Virus record (IMG/VR): IMGVR_UViG_3300020421_000031
Span: 1-49,147 of that record
Reading direction: 5' to 3' (one strand)
From: a virus
DNA: 49,147 nucleotides
In this document: positions 42,163-48,875 of the stretch, piece after piece
Position numbering within the stretch: the first letter of the stretch is position 1
Layout of the letters: each line of letters opens with the position of its first letter
The notes under the pieces: model-generated
Seen by the model: the letters and a program-made list of their open reading frames with translations, nothing else
Databases searched by the model: none
Told to the model about the DNA's origin: nothing
Made by a program: the position numbers and the translations under genes

Positions 42163-43022
42163 TGTTCTCAGATAACTTTCACATTGTAGAGAAATACAAT
42201 GTAAACACACAAGAGCATGTTTCGACTATCGAAATGATGCCGAGAAGATTTACCCGTTTGGTTGATTCTGCATATCTCCCAGACATAGAACCTGATTTGA
42301 TTGTCAAGTTAAACAAATTGTTTGATTATAAGCAAAAACATACTACAGATCCTAACTACTCCTTTGACAAATATCTTTATATCGAGCATAAAGATAACAA
42401 TGTAATGTCTTATTATTGTAAAAATCCAATCAGATTTGGTACAATTGAACATCCCACTGCTTGGAATAGGTTTATAACAGAGATTGATGCTACTAATATT
42501 TTAGACTTTAGAACTAAAATTAGATCTATCACTAATAATAATGATAACATGGACGAAGCAATCATGGGAATATCATATGACCCAGATGGAATTGCTACTC
42601 AAGTTTCTGTTTGGGATGGTCATTACAACATTGATGTTGATGATGATTCTCTCTTACGAAAAATGTACACTCTTTTTTATGGGAGACGAGATACCTGTAG
42701 GGGTGTTGTATCTTTGCCAAAAGAGGGCACAGATATTAAATTACAATTGGTATTCAACTACCCAGAAGTTTTTGATAACGATAATGAGTTGTTTCTCAAT
42801 AAATCTATTACAAATATGACTATGGTTGATGCGTATCTTGATGTGCTTTCTCGCGATGGTGGACTAGAACTCATTACAGTTGAGCAAAAAGACTATATCA
42901 AATCTGTGTGTGTCGGTCAATCCACATTTGAATTAGAATATATTATTGCTAAAGATGGAACGGTTAAAGATCTTTATGTTGATCATTGTCGTGTTAGAGA
43001 ATTTGAAGACTTGACAGCATGA
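42159..43022 (+). CDS. Hypothetical protein, end of the oxygenase block
   Basis: The protein has 287 residues and starts with an ATGATG pair, so it may begin at 42159 or 42162. The mixed alpha/beta sequence has no signal peptide or membrane segment. YLYIEHKDNNVMSYYCKNPI, AIMGISYDPDGIATQVSVWD and LKLQLVF-like strands suggest a beta-rich globular protein. Two halves both contain Y..D and WDGHYNIDVDDDS / KDGTVKDLYVDHCR beta turns, which hints at an internal duplication. I do not recognise a family. The upstream overlaps tie it to the oxygenases. Confidence 0.6.
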   Translation: MMFSDNFHIVEKYNVNTQEHVSTIEMMPRRFTRLVDSAYLPDIEPDLIVKLNKLFDYKQKHTTDPNYSFDKYLYIEHKDNNVMSYYCKNPIRFGTIEHPTAWNRFITEIDATNILDFRTKIRSITNNNDNMDEAIMGISYDPDGIATQVSVWDGHYNIDVDDDSLLRKMYTLFYGRRDTCRGVVSLPKEGTDIKLQLVFNYPEVFDNDNELFLNKSITNMTMVDAYLDVLSRDGGLELITVEQKDYIKSVCVGQSTFELEYIIAKDGTVKDLYVDHCRVREFEDLTA

Positions 43023-43060
43023 TGGATTGCTGATATGCTTTCTAAGCATTGAGCAAACCA

Positions 43061-43258
43061 ATGGACTTGACAAACCCACCATCTCATAGTGATTTAATTC
43101 ACTATCAAATTCAAGCAATGTTACGAGAGAATTCATTTCCCGAGAATGAGTTAAAATATCTTGGTGTGCGTGATGGTGAGCACTGGTATTTGATTGCTGG
43201 TGAACATGAAGTTCCCGCAGGGTCTATCGAAAGTCTAGATCAGGTCGATTCCCAATAG
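43061..43258 (+). CDS. Small hypothetical protein
   Basis: The ATG at 43061 is preferred over the TTG at 43049, giving 65 residues: MDLTNPPSHSDLIHYQIQAM, an acidic loop and LGVRDGEHWYLIAGEHEVPA. No strong SD is visible for either start. It begins the block of very short accessory genes. An AACATGAAGTTCC string inside it (43203-43215) is repeated at 43265-43277 just after its stop. Confidence 0.5.
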   Translation: MDLTNPPSHSDLIHYQIQAMLRENSFPENELKYLGVRDGEHWYLIAGEHEVPAGSIESLDQVDSQ

Positions 43259-43266
43259 TTAAATAA
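43259..43266 (+). promoter_or_regulatory. Late promoter-like element
   Basis: TTAAATAA follows the stop at 43258. A second weak candidate, AGTAAATA, lies at about 43313-43320 just before the ATG at 43330. The stretch 43259-43329 is otherwise non-coding apart from an 11-codon frame. Confidence 0.4.
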
Positions 43267-43329
43267 ACATGAAGTTCCTTGAATATTCATTGGAACCACT
43301 GTAAAATACCCTAGTAAATACGAGAGCAA

Positions 43330-43521
43330 ATGGACTGGACTAACACCACGAAACATGAAAAACGTAAAGATGCGTTCTACATTTTCTATGAAAGTGTATT
43401 AAAACCAGACCATGAACTGCGTCAAGACGCACATGATCAGCAATGTTATCATGAATTGCTTGAATGGCGTGGTGAACTTATTGCTTATCTTGATAAACGG
43501 AGAAACGAAGAGTTTCAATGA
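43330..43521 (+). CDS. Small hypothetical protein
   Basis: The protein has 63 residues, mostly one charged helix: MDWTNTTKHEKRKDAFYIFY, HELRQDAHDQQCYHELLEWR and AYLDKRRNEEF. No hydrophobic or signal segment. It overlaps the next ATG by four bases, suggesting co-translation. The family is unknown to me. Confidence 0.6.
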   Translation: MDWTNTTKHEKRKDAFYIFYESVLKPDHELRQDAHDQQCYHELLEWRGELIAYLDKRRNEEFQ

Positions 43522-43802
43522 CAACACCAAAACATTTTATGGACAACCGCCCTGTTCTCACCAATGATGAAGTCCAACAAGAGTATTCCAAGCAACGCAA
43601 ATGTCGTATGCAAGATGCTATCGATGATTACCTCAACGATGACAGAGTATCAAGCAAGCAAGCATATGAAGAGATGCTATCTTGCATCGATGATGTGATA
43701 GAATACCACAAGACTGCCTATTGTCGTGCTATGTCTCTTAGAGATTCCATGACTGGTGAATCTGTGCTAAACTTACAACACCGTATCCCTGCCCGTTACT
43801 GA
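43518..43802 (+). CDS. Small hypothetical helical protein
   Basis: The protein has 94 residues. The ATG overlaps the previous stop. It contains DDYLNDDRVSSKQAYEEML and DDVIEYHKTAYCRAMSLRDS, a helical pattern similar in style to the 66-residue protein at 14567 (DDYVENDI.., RQEKAHAEY). It ends in a basic tail HRIPARY. This could be a paralogous pair, but the identity is low and I make no functional claim. Confidence 0.6.
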   Translation: MTTPKHFMDNRPVLTNDEVQQEYSKQRKCRMQDAIDDYLNDDRVSSKQAYEEMLSCIDDVIEYHKTAYCRAMSLRDSMTGESVLNLQHRIPARY

Positions 43803-43803
43803 C

Positions 43804-44001
43804 ATGACAGAAGAAGATTTTAAAAAAGCAATGGAAAACATTCTGATGATGCAGAATAACAATGATGCTAACTTTCAGATTCTTCAACATCAAATTGACA
43901 ATCTTCAACGTCAATTGACTGAACTAAATGATCTCAAAGAGATGTTCCGTCTACCTAAACCAGAGAACAAAGATCGGAAATTGTTTGATGAAGCAGACTG
44001 A
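43804..44001 (+). CDS. Small coiled-coil protein
   Basis: The protein has 65 residues. The middle (FQILQHQIDNLQRQLTELND) is a clear leucine/isoleucine heptad coiled coil, flanked by helical ends. It may dimerise; no partner is visible. It starts one base after the previous stop and overlaps the next gene by 14 bases. Confidence 0.65.
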   Translation: MTEEDFKKAMENILMMQNNNDANFQILQHQIDNLQRQLTELNDLKEMFRLPKPENKDRKLFDEAD

Positions 44002-44299
44002 TTTTGAGTTGCTCCAACCTGTTGAGTATCACAACCTCACAGGTTACATTTCTTTCATTAGTGAATACTATATCAGTATAGTATACAAAGACATCCCATT
44101 ACCTGAGTCAGCAAACTCACGGTGGGGTCGTCATTATTGTACAATCATTGTTTATCCCCCCTATTGGCATGAAATACGCAGTCGTTTGGATGAAGAACAA
44201 GAAAAAGGGAACGAGTCGCCAAGAAGCGATCTTCTACAATTTGGAAGATGCCGCTCTGTGGGAGCAGCACATAAACAAAACGGTACACGCAAAGACTAA
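43988..44299 (+). CDS. Small hypothetical protein with unusual long C-terminal overlap
   Basis: The ATG at 43988 (MKQTDFELLQPVEYHNLTGY) fits better than 43928, which lies wholly inside the coiled-coil gene. It encodes 103 residues. The first 65 look like a folded beta domain (ISFISEYYISIVYKDIPLPE, RHYCTIIVYPPYWHEI). The rest is low-complexity, and bases 44169-44299 also encode the next gene in another frame. The C-terminal extension may come from loss of an earlier stop. The N-terminal part is the likely functional unit; the function is not known. Confidence 0.55.
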   Translation: MKQTDFELLQPVEYHNLTGYISFISEYYISIVYKDIPLPESANSRWGRHYCTIIVYPPYWHEIRSRLDEEQEKGNESPRSDLLQFGRCRSVGAAHKQNGTRKD

Positions 44300-44327
44300 C
44301 ATTGTGCCTATTTTTGGGGACAGTTAA
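44169..44327 (+). CDS. 52-residue hypothetical protein embedded in a +1/-1 overlap
   Basis: A frame from ATG 44169 to TAA 44325 encodes MKYAVVWMKNKKKGTSRQEA, IFYNLEDAALWEQHINKTVH and AKTNIVPIFGDS. This reads like a proper compact alpha/beta protein, with AIFYNLEDAALWEQH as its centre. It ends just before the terminator at 44340. Its coding bases overlap the previous gene for 131 bases, far more than other overlaps here. I judge this frame the more protein-like in the shared stretch. Confidence 0.6.
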   Translation: MKYAVVWMKNKKKGTSRQEAIFYNLEDAALWEQHINKTVHAKTNIVPIFGDS

Positions 44328-44339
44328 TGAACTGGACTA

Positions 44340-44362
44340 GGGGGTTGACAACCCCCTTTTTT
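44340..44362 (+). terminator. Rho-independent terminator
   Basis: GGGGGTT (44340-44346), loop GAC and AACCCCC (44350-44356) followed by six Ts. It ends the tiny-gene block. Its stem and loop contain the TTGACA of the next promoter. Confidence 0.88.
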
Positions 44363-44373
44363 CATGCCATACT
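44345..44373 (+). promoter_or_regulatory. Possible sigma70 promoter embedded in the terminator
   Basis: TTGACA (44345-44350) spans the terminator hairpin, and CATACT lies 17 bases further (44368-44373). The -35 is perfect and the -10 moderate. It would drive the nuclease gene at 44398, leaving a short leader. Confidence 0.45.
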
Positions 44374-44397
44374 ATATCTGTACTCAACCAAAGGGCA

Positions 44398-45075
44398 ATG
44401 ACCGTCTCTCCTCTCTTCCGCAAGCAGATCAGATCTGTGCTGAAGAGAATCTCCAACAACAAAAAGAGTCTGGTCCCTGACACTCAAAATACTGATCAAA
44501 ACTCTGGTCAGACTTTTGAGGCTCTTGTTCTCGATGACCTAATCTTCGAGTTTGCTTTGGTTGAGGTGGAGAATCTTACCACTTCACAGAAGAAAAAGAT
44601 TCATCCTAAAGCAACACCTAAGTGCCGTGTTTTCTATGGTGCTTGTGAAGATGGCAAAACTGTTTATGTTCTTGATCTTCCCAAAAGCACTCCTGACTTC
44701 ATCGTGGTTCACCCTGATGAGATTAAATTTATTGAATGTAAGTCTATCTTCTCTGGATCAAAGACTCCCAAATTCAACGCTGGTCTGAATGATCCACAGA
44801 AAGTTAGAATGACTATCTACTTGACTTACAAGGCAGATGGTAATGTGATTATTATGCGTCATGGTGAGCAAATTATCAGTGATGAAGAGGCAAAAGCACT
44901 TCAAGAGTATTCTAAACTGATGGAAGAGTATTCTAATACTCTCAAGAAACAGTTTGGATCTAAACTTGGCAACATCAAACCAGAATATGCTAAGCGATTT
45001 GAGCACACTGATGCTGACCTCTGGGAGTATTCAGAATCTCTTGAAGAGCAAGCACTCAATCTGTTTGATAAATAA
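44398..45075 (+). CDS. PD-(D/E)XK nuclease (restriction-endonuclease-like)
   Basis: The protein has 225 residues. An active-site set typical of PD-(D/E)XK nucleases is visible: E41 (TFEALVLDDL), P99-D100 (STPDFIVVHP) and E113-C114-K115 (KFIECKSIF), each on or next to a beta strand. Residues 130-150 (NDPQKVRMTIYLTYKADG) form the next strands. A charged helical C-terminus (EEYSNTLKKQFGSKLG) may bind DNA. It is followed by a ParB-like protein and a DNA methyltransferase, which suggests a restriction-modification-like unit or degradation of host DNA. Specificity cannot be read from the sequence. Confidence 0.72.
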   Translation: MTVSPLFRKQIRSVLKRISNNKKSLVPDTQNTDQNSGQTFEALVLDDLIFEFALVEVENLTTSQKKKIHPKATPKCRVFYGACEDGKTVYVLDLPKSTPDFIVVHPDEIKFIECKSIFSGSKTPKFNAGLNDPQKVRMTIYLTYKADGNVIIMRHGEQIISDEEAKALQEYSKLMEEYSNTLKKQFGSKLGNIKPEYAKRFEHTDADLWEYSESLEEQALNLFDK

Positions 45076-45094
45076 ACTCTGATTAAGCGAAGAC

Positions 45095-45113
45095 GAGGGA
45101 GTTTATCTCCCTC
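45095..45113 (+). other. Perfect 7-bp hairpin without U-tract
   Basis: GAGGGAG, loop TTTAT and CTCCCTC lie between the nuclease and the ParB-like gene. No run of Ts follows, so it is not a typical terminator. It could protect the end of the nuclease mRNA or affect translation of the next gene. Confidence 0.55.
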
Positions 45114-45153
45114 AGGTAGTTTGATCTTACTGTTCAATTAAGAAAGTAAACTA

Positions 45154-46116
45154 ATGAAAACTAAAAACTTTGACGATTGCTGTGGCATCGTCCCATATTC
45201 CTTTGTGGAATATCTAAGGCTCAAAACTTGTCCAGTACAACGTAACCACGTTAAACGTGCTCGTGACAAGAAAACAAAAGAAAAACTAGGTATCTTACTT
45301 CCTCAGCATACATTTATTGCTACTGCTGAGTTGACCCAGGACTCGTTTGATCCCACTAATGGTGAGGTCTACAAAGCGGGAACTGTATTCCTAGTTGACT
45401 CACATACTAGACGAGAGTTCTGGAAACTTGGTGAATCTGATGCGTTGCCAGAGAAACTGACATCGCAACACTATAAAGTAAATTCTGTTGAAAATCTTCG
45501 CAAACTTTACTATACATTTGACAACACTACAAATACTGAGAAGTCTGCAGACCTAGCATATGGTGCTGCTCGCTATCTTGGTGTTGAGTTTAAGAACCAC
45601 AAATTGTATCAGGTTACTGGATTGACTTGGGCAGCACATTTCTACTCAAAGCAACAGTTTCCTAAGACAAGTGGTTATGATGGTGACAAACTAATTGATG
45701 TAATTAAGGAGTTCACTCATGAACTTCTGTTTCTTGATTCATTCATCTGGGATAAGAAGATTGACATTCCTCACCCATTGAGGTCTGCTTCTCTTATGTT
45801 CTTGAAGAAGTACAATTGTGATACGTATTCACGTAAGATTGTACAACGTGTCTTCCAAGATGAGTTTGCTGCCAAAGATGATAACAGACGTTTGGATGCT
45901 GTTACACATATTCTGGAGTGGTTGAAAGATAAGAATGCTGAATTCGCAGCAAACTTTAATACTATTCCTGTTCTTACTGAGAAGTTCTTGTATTGGTTGA
46001 ACCAGGCATATCTGGAAGATACTACAGGTAAAGAACGTCTAGAGAAGAAAGGTGTGTCTACTGATGTACTTGACAAGTATGTTAGAATTTCTAAATTGGA
46101 ACTAGTTAACGCTTGA
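45154..46116 (+). CDS. ParB-like (ParB/Srx N-terminal-type) protein upstream of a methyltransferase
   Basis: The protein has 320 residues. Residues about 25-92 look like a ParB/Srx-type domain: CPVQRNHVKRARD (Q29, R30), LLPQHTFIATAEL, then VFLVDSHTRREFWK (V81-D82-S83-H84-T85-R86), close to the ParB VDGHHR box. A helical DNA-binding-like part (about 110-180) and a Cys-rich helical C-terminus follow. ParB-like proteins near phage DNA methylases are common and may guide them or act as nucleases. The family is plausible rather than certain. Its stop overlaps the methylase ATG. Confidence 0.6.
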   Translation: MKTKNFDDCCGIVPYSFVEYLRLKTCPVQRNHVKRARDKKTKEKLGILLPQHTFIATAELTQDSFDPTNGEVYKAGTVFLVDSHTRREFWKLGESDALPEKLTSQHYKVNSVENLRKLYYTFDNTTNTEKSADLAYGAARYLGVEFKNHKLYQVTGLTWAAHFYSKQQFPKTSGYDGDKLIDVIKEFTHELLFLDSFIWDKKIDIPHPLRSASLMFLKKYNCDTYSRKIVQRVFQDEFAAKDDNRRLDAVTHILEWLKDKNAEFAANFNTIPVLTEKFLYWLNQAYLEDTTGKERLEKKGVSTDVLDKYVRISKLELVNA

Positions 46117-47000
46117 TGTACAACATTCTTGCTGGCGATTGTCAACAGGTTCTCTCCACTTATGGGGAGAACTTTTTTCATTCTTGTATCACTGATCCTC
46201 CCTATGGTATGGGTATGGAGCATTGGGATCATTCTGTTCCCGATGTAAACATTTGGCGTGAGGTATATCGTACACTCCGCCCTGGAGCATTTTGTCTTGC
46301 ATTCTGTTCTCCTGAATTGTATCACAGACTCGCATGTAATGTAGAAGACGCGGGATTTATGATTAAAGATCAGATCATGTGGATGACCACCACTAAGATG
46401 CCCAAGTATAATAAACTTAAACCCGCACATGAACCCATTGTTGTAGCACAGAAACCGTACAAAGGTACGCTCAAGGATAACTTTGAGGAATGGGGATGCG
46501 GAATGATTGATGTAACTAACACTCGTATTCCGTGGGATAAGAAACCTCCTACTGGTTGGGTGGCACAAGGTGCTAAACGTCGCACATTTGGTAAGGATGG
46601 CAAAACTACAGGTACACAGAAAGAGTTTGGAACTGTAGATGCTAATCCTGATGGACGTTATCCATCAAATATCATTGGTGATGTACAACATGAGCATCAA
46701 AAGTATTTCTATGCTCCTCGTGCCACACGTAAAGAGAAGGGACAAGATAACGATCATCCTACAGTCAAACCAGTGAGTTTGATGGAGTATCTTATCAAGA
46801 TCTATTCTCCTGTTAATTCTATGGTGCTCGACCCATTTTGTGGTAGTGGTAGCACTGGTGTTGCTGCTATGAATATCAATAGAGATTTTGTTGGAATCGA
46901 CATGGATGAGCACTATTGCCAAGTGGCATCTGATCGTCTAAGATCAGTGTGTCCTGAGACCCCTCCAGAATCGCCTGTAAGCGTCCTGAATCACCTATGA
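46116..47000 (+). CDS. DNA adenine methyltransferase, beta class
   Basis: The ATG at 46116 (294 residues) is preferred over the TTG at 46113. Motif IV DPPY is at residues 27-30 (SCITDPPYGMGME). Motif I-type DPFCGSGSTG is at 239-248, and HPTVKPV (214-220) matches motif X. The catalytic motif comes before the AdoMet motif, which is the beta-class order, and DPPY favours N6-adenine. The 90-200 region would be the target recognition domain (IPWDKKPPTGW, RRTFGKDGK). It may protect phage DNA from the adjacent nuclease or from host enzymes. Target sequence is not known. Confidence 0.9.
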   Translation: MYNILAGDCQQVLSTYGENFFHSCITDPPYGMGMEHWDHSVPDVNIWREVYRTLRPGAFCLAFCSPELYHRLACNVEDAGFMIKDQIMWMTTTKMPKYNKLKPAHEPIVVAQKPYKGTLKDNFEEWGCGMIDVTNTRIPWDKKPPTGWVAQGAKRRTFGKDGKTTGTQKEFGTVDANPDGRYPSNIIGDVQHEHQKYFYAPRATRKEKGQDNDHPTVKPVSLMEYLIKIYSPVNSMVLDPFCGSGSTGVAAMNINRDFVGIDMDEHYCQVASDRLRSVCPETPPESPVSVLNHL

Positions 47001-47179
47001 CTGACCAGACCACTGATGTGCCCCTAACGCCTTCACAGATCCGATTCTTGTTGGATATGATGATGGGGTGTCCTTTGGGGCACAGTCAACAATACTCATA
47101 CCACCACGGTGTGAACGATGCTGAGTTGTACGACCACTTGCTGAACTGTCTACCAATTGCCCACAGACCCTCTGAATGA
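46997..47179 (+). CDS. Small hypothetical protein
   Basis: The protein has 60 residues; its ATG overlaps the methylase stop (ATGA). MTDQTTDVPLTPSQIRFLLD, then MMMGCPLGHSQQYSYHHGVN and ELYDHLLNCLPIAHRP. No motif I can identify. Coupling to the methylase suggests the same transcript, not necessarily the same job. Confidence 0.55.
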   Translation: MTDQTTDVPLTPSQIRFLLDMMMGCPLGHSQQYSYHHGVNDAELYDHLLNCLPIAHRPSE

Positions 47180-47212
47180 TGTATTCTATAGAAGTCGTCA
47201 AGGGAACACCAC

Positions 47213-47464
47213 ATGACCGTTCAAGTCGTCAAGCACTCCTTCTACAAGATCGAGATCGACACTCATGAGGCACCACAGCAACCCATCGTATACTTCCGCA
47301 AGACTGGCAAGTGTACTACTCAAAGCGGCATGGATCGTCAGCACGACCGCATTGTGATGGAGACTGTTGAGGCATGGCGTCCATTCTCACAGCAGATCCG
47401 TCGTTACACCATCTCTCGTGTGCCAGCTGACGTAGTGGTCGGTGGCGAGATCCGCAAGGCATAA
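47213..47464 (+). CDS. Small hypothetical protein
   Basis: The protein has 83 residues, beta-rich in the first half (MTVQVVKHSFYKIEIDTHEA, PIVYFRKTGK) with a Trp/basic second half (EAWRPFSQQIRRYTISRVPA). GC content is higher than the structural region. No motif is recognised. A 33-bp gap with an AT-rich TATTCTATAG precedes it, too weak to call a promoter. Confidence 0.6.
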   Translation: MTVQVVKHSFYKIEIDTHEAPQQPIVYFRKTGKCTTQSGMDRQHDRIVMETVEAWRPFSQQIRRYTISRVPADVVVGGEIRKA

Positions 47465-47498
47465 TCTACCCTATACTATTCACATCGACACAAACACC

Positions 47499-47954
47499 AT
47501 GACTGCCACCTTCGCTGACTACGTTGCCACACAGGATGCTCGCAACGACATCCAACTCAAGGTACATGAGTATTGCCTGATGCTCTGTGAAGCACTAGAG
47601 CAAGACTTCAAGAGGGATAGCATTCGTCGCGCTAACTTCTTCAATCATACTGAACCTGAATACAAAGCACAGCGTCTTGCTTCTATTGAGCGCGGTGATT
47701 GCCTGTATAAGTTCATCATTGAGAGTGGTCGTAAGTATCACAAGATCATCATGGTGACTGATAGTGGTAATCGTAGCGTACATGCATTCATTAACATGAA
47801 GACAGGTGAGTTGCATAAGGCAGCATCATTCAAGACACCAGTCAAAGAAGCGCGTTTTGATCTTCGTATCATCCGTGAGCGTGAGTTTGTGCTAGAGAAT
47901 GCTGACTGGTCTGGTGGTTATCTCTACAAGAATGCATACTATCAGGGTGCTTGA
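47499..47954 (+). CDS. Hypothetical protein, about 151 residues
   Basis: The ATG at 47499 is preferred; the longer frame from 47442 overlaps the previous gene. The protein is helical in the first half (ATQDARNDIQLKVHEYCLML, CEALEQDFKRDSIRRANFF). The second half is a beta domain (DCLYKFIIESGRKYHKIIMV, SGNRSVHAFINMKTGELHKA, GGYLYKNAYYQ). No catalytic motif I can name. GC-rich like its neighbours, in a block that may be early-expressed. The stop lies inside the -35 of the next promoter. Confidence 0.65.
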   Translation: MTATFADYVATQDARNDIQLKVHEYCLMLCEALEQDFKRDSIRRANFFNHTEPEYKAQRLASIERGDCLYKFIIESGRKYHKIIMVTDSGNRSVHAFINMKTGELHKAASFKTPVKEARFDLRIIREREFVLENADWSGGYLYKNAYYQGA

Positions 47955-47979
47955 CACCACACCCAATACATAGTATACT
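47951..47979 (+). promoter_or_regulatory. Sigma70-type promoter
   Basis: TTGACA (47951-47956) overlaps the stop codon of the previous gene; a 17-base spacer and TATACT (47974-47979) follow. It should start a transcript about 15 bases before the ATG at 48001 and drive the four-gene small-protein run. Confidence 0.8.
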
Positions 47980-48000
47980 AACTTCATTCGCTTATCTCAA

Positions 48001-48231
48001 ATGACTGCTCCCGCGTTCTATCTGGTTGCTGATGGTAATGCATTTGCCATTGAAGAAGACGGTTATATGTTTGGTGCTCCTGTCGATGATGATGGTAGCG
48101 TAATCTGGGATTGTGCTTACGACTTCAATCCTTGTGATGAAGATGTTGAATACGTAGCACACATGTGTCAATTACTTCAACACGCACAATCACTCACTAT
48201 TGAACAAACCAACGAGGTCTTTGTCAAATGA
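48001..48231 (+). CDS. Small acidic hypothetical protein
   Basis: The protein has 76 residues and is strongly acidic: FYLVADGNAFAIEEDGYMFG, APVDDDGSVIWDCAYDFNPC, DEDVEYVAHMCQLL. The beta hairpin with Asp-rich turns suggests a small globular protein; the family is unknown. Its stop overlaps the ATG of the next gene. Confidence 0.65.
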   Translation: MTAPAFYLVADGNAFAIEEDGYMFGAPVDDDGSVIWDCAYDFNPCDEDVEYVAHMCQLLQHAQSLTIEQTNEVFVK

Positions 48232-48476
48232 ACATGTTAGCGGATCACATCAAGGAATTCATCCAACCTTATCCCAATCGTTATACTCGTGGTGATTGGG
48301 AGATTCGTGTACTTCCGCACGAAGATCTAGATTATGATGGCGTACAGAAGTATTGGCGCTTATTCAAGAAGTTTCCTAACGATTTTGCTGCTGCTGCAGC
48401 ATCTCTACTCCCTAAGGATGTAGAATTCATTCAGTACGACCACCTCGCCAACATCCTCTTCGCTAAAAAACTATGA
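48228..48476 (+). CDS. Small hypothetical protein
   Basis: The protein has 82 residues: NMLADHIKEFIQPYPNRYTR, GDWEIRVLPHEDLDYDGVQK, YWRLFKKFPNDFAAAAASLL and a hydrophobic end. No motif is recognised. It overlaps genes on both sides by four bases. Confidence 0.6.
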   Translation: MNMLADHIKEFIQPYPNRYTRGDWEIRVLPHEDLDYDGVQKYWRLFKKFPNDFAAAAASLLPKDVEFIQYDHLANILFAKKL

Positions 48477-48727
48477 GTAACTTCAACATCACTGATGACT
48501 CCGCAACTGTTGATCGTCTGTCACAACAACGTGATGACATCTATGACTGGTGTGTTGAGCGTTTCCGTTATCACATGGCAAATGATAACATTGATGAAGC
48601 ATTAGCACTTGCTGATGAGTTCTTTGAATGGATGGACCCTGACAACATGGAGAAAGAAGAGACTGCATTCTTTAATGAAGATGAACTCTTGAATTTGTAC
48701 CTATCACTCCCGGAGAACTATGGCTGA
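48473..48727 (+). CDS. Small acidic helical protein
   Basis: The protein has 84 residues: SNFNITDDSATVDRLSQQRD, then DIYDWCVERFRYHMANDNID, EALALADEFFEWMDPDNM and acidic NEDELLNLYLSLPENYG. Helical and negatively charged; DNA mimicry is one idea, without support beyond charge. Overlaps the next ATG by eight bases. Confidence 0.6.
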   Translation: MSNFNITDDSATVDRLSQQRDDIYDWCVERFRYHMANDNIDEALALADEFFEWMDPDNMEKEETAFFNEDELLNLYLSLPENYG

Positions 48728-48875
48728 AGAAGACTACGAAATCTCTCCTGATATGGCAAAACTCATTGTATCTTACATGGATTCATGTAATAATCAAGAG
48801 TATGCTAAATCTGAACTCTTATTACAACAAATCAAAGAACAAGGTGCAATTGATCATGAAAAACGTTCTACTTAG
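48720..48875 (+). CDS. 51-residue hypothetical protein
   Basis: A frame from ATG 48720 to TAG 48873 encodes MAEEDYEISPDMAKLIVSYM, DSCNNQEYAKSELLLQQIKE and QGAIDHEKRST. It overlaps the previous gene by eight bases and the next by 20 bases, continuing the overlapping run. Helical and acidic, function unknown. Confidence 0.55.
   Translation: MAEEDYEISPDMAKLIVSYMDSCNNQEYAKSELLLQQIKEQGAIDHEKRST

Noticed and set aside
43269-43304. 11-codon frame MKFLEYSLEPL
   Set aside because: Too short, no SD, and partly explained by the local direct repeat.
45771-46568. 265-codon open frame on the minus strand
   Set aside because: It lies antisense to the ParB-like and methyltransferase genes, which have clear motifs; its translation has no recognisable pattern or RBS.
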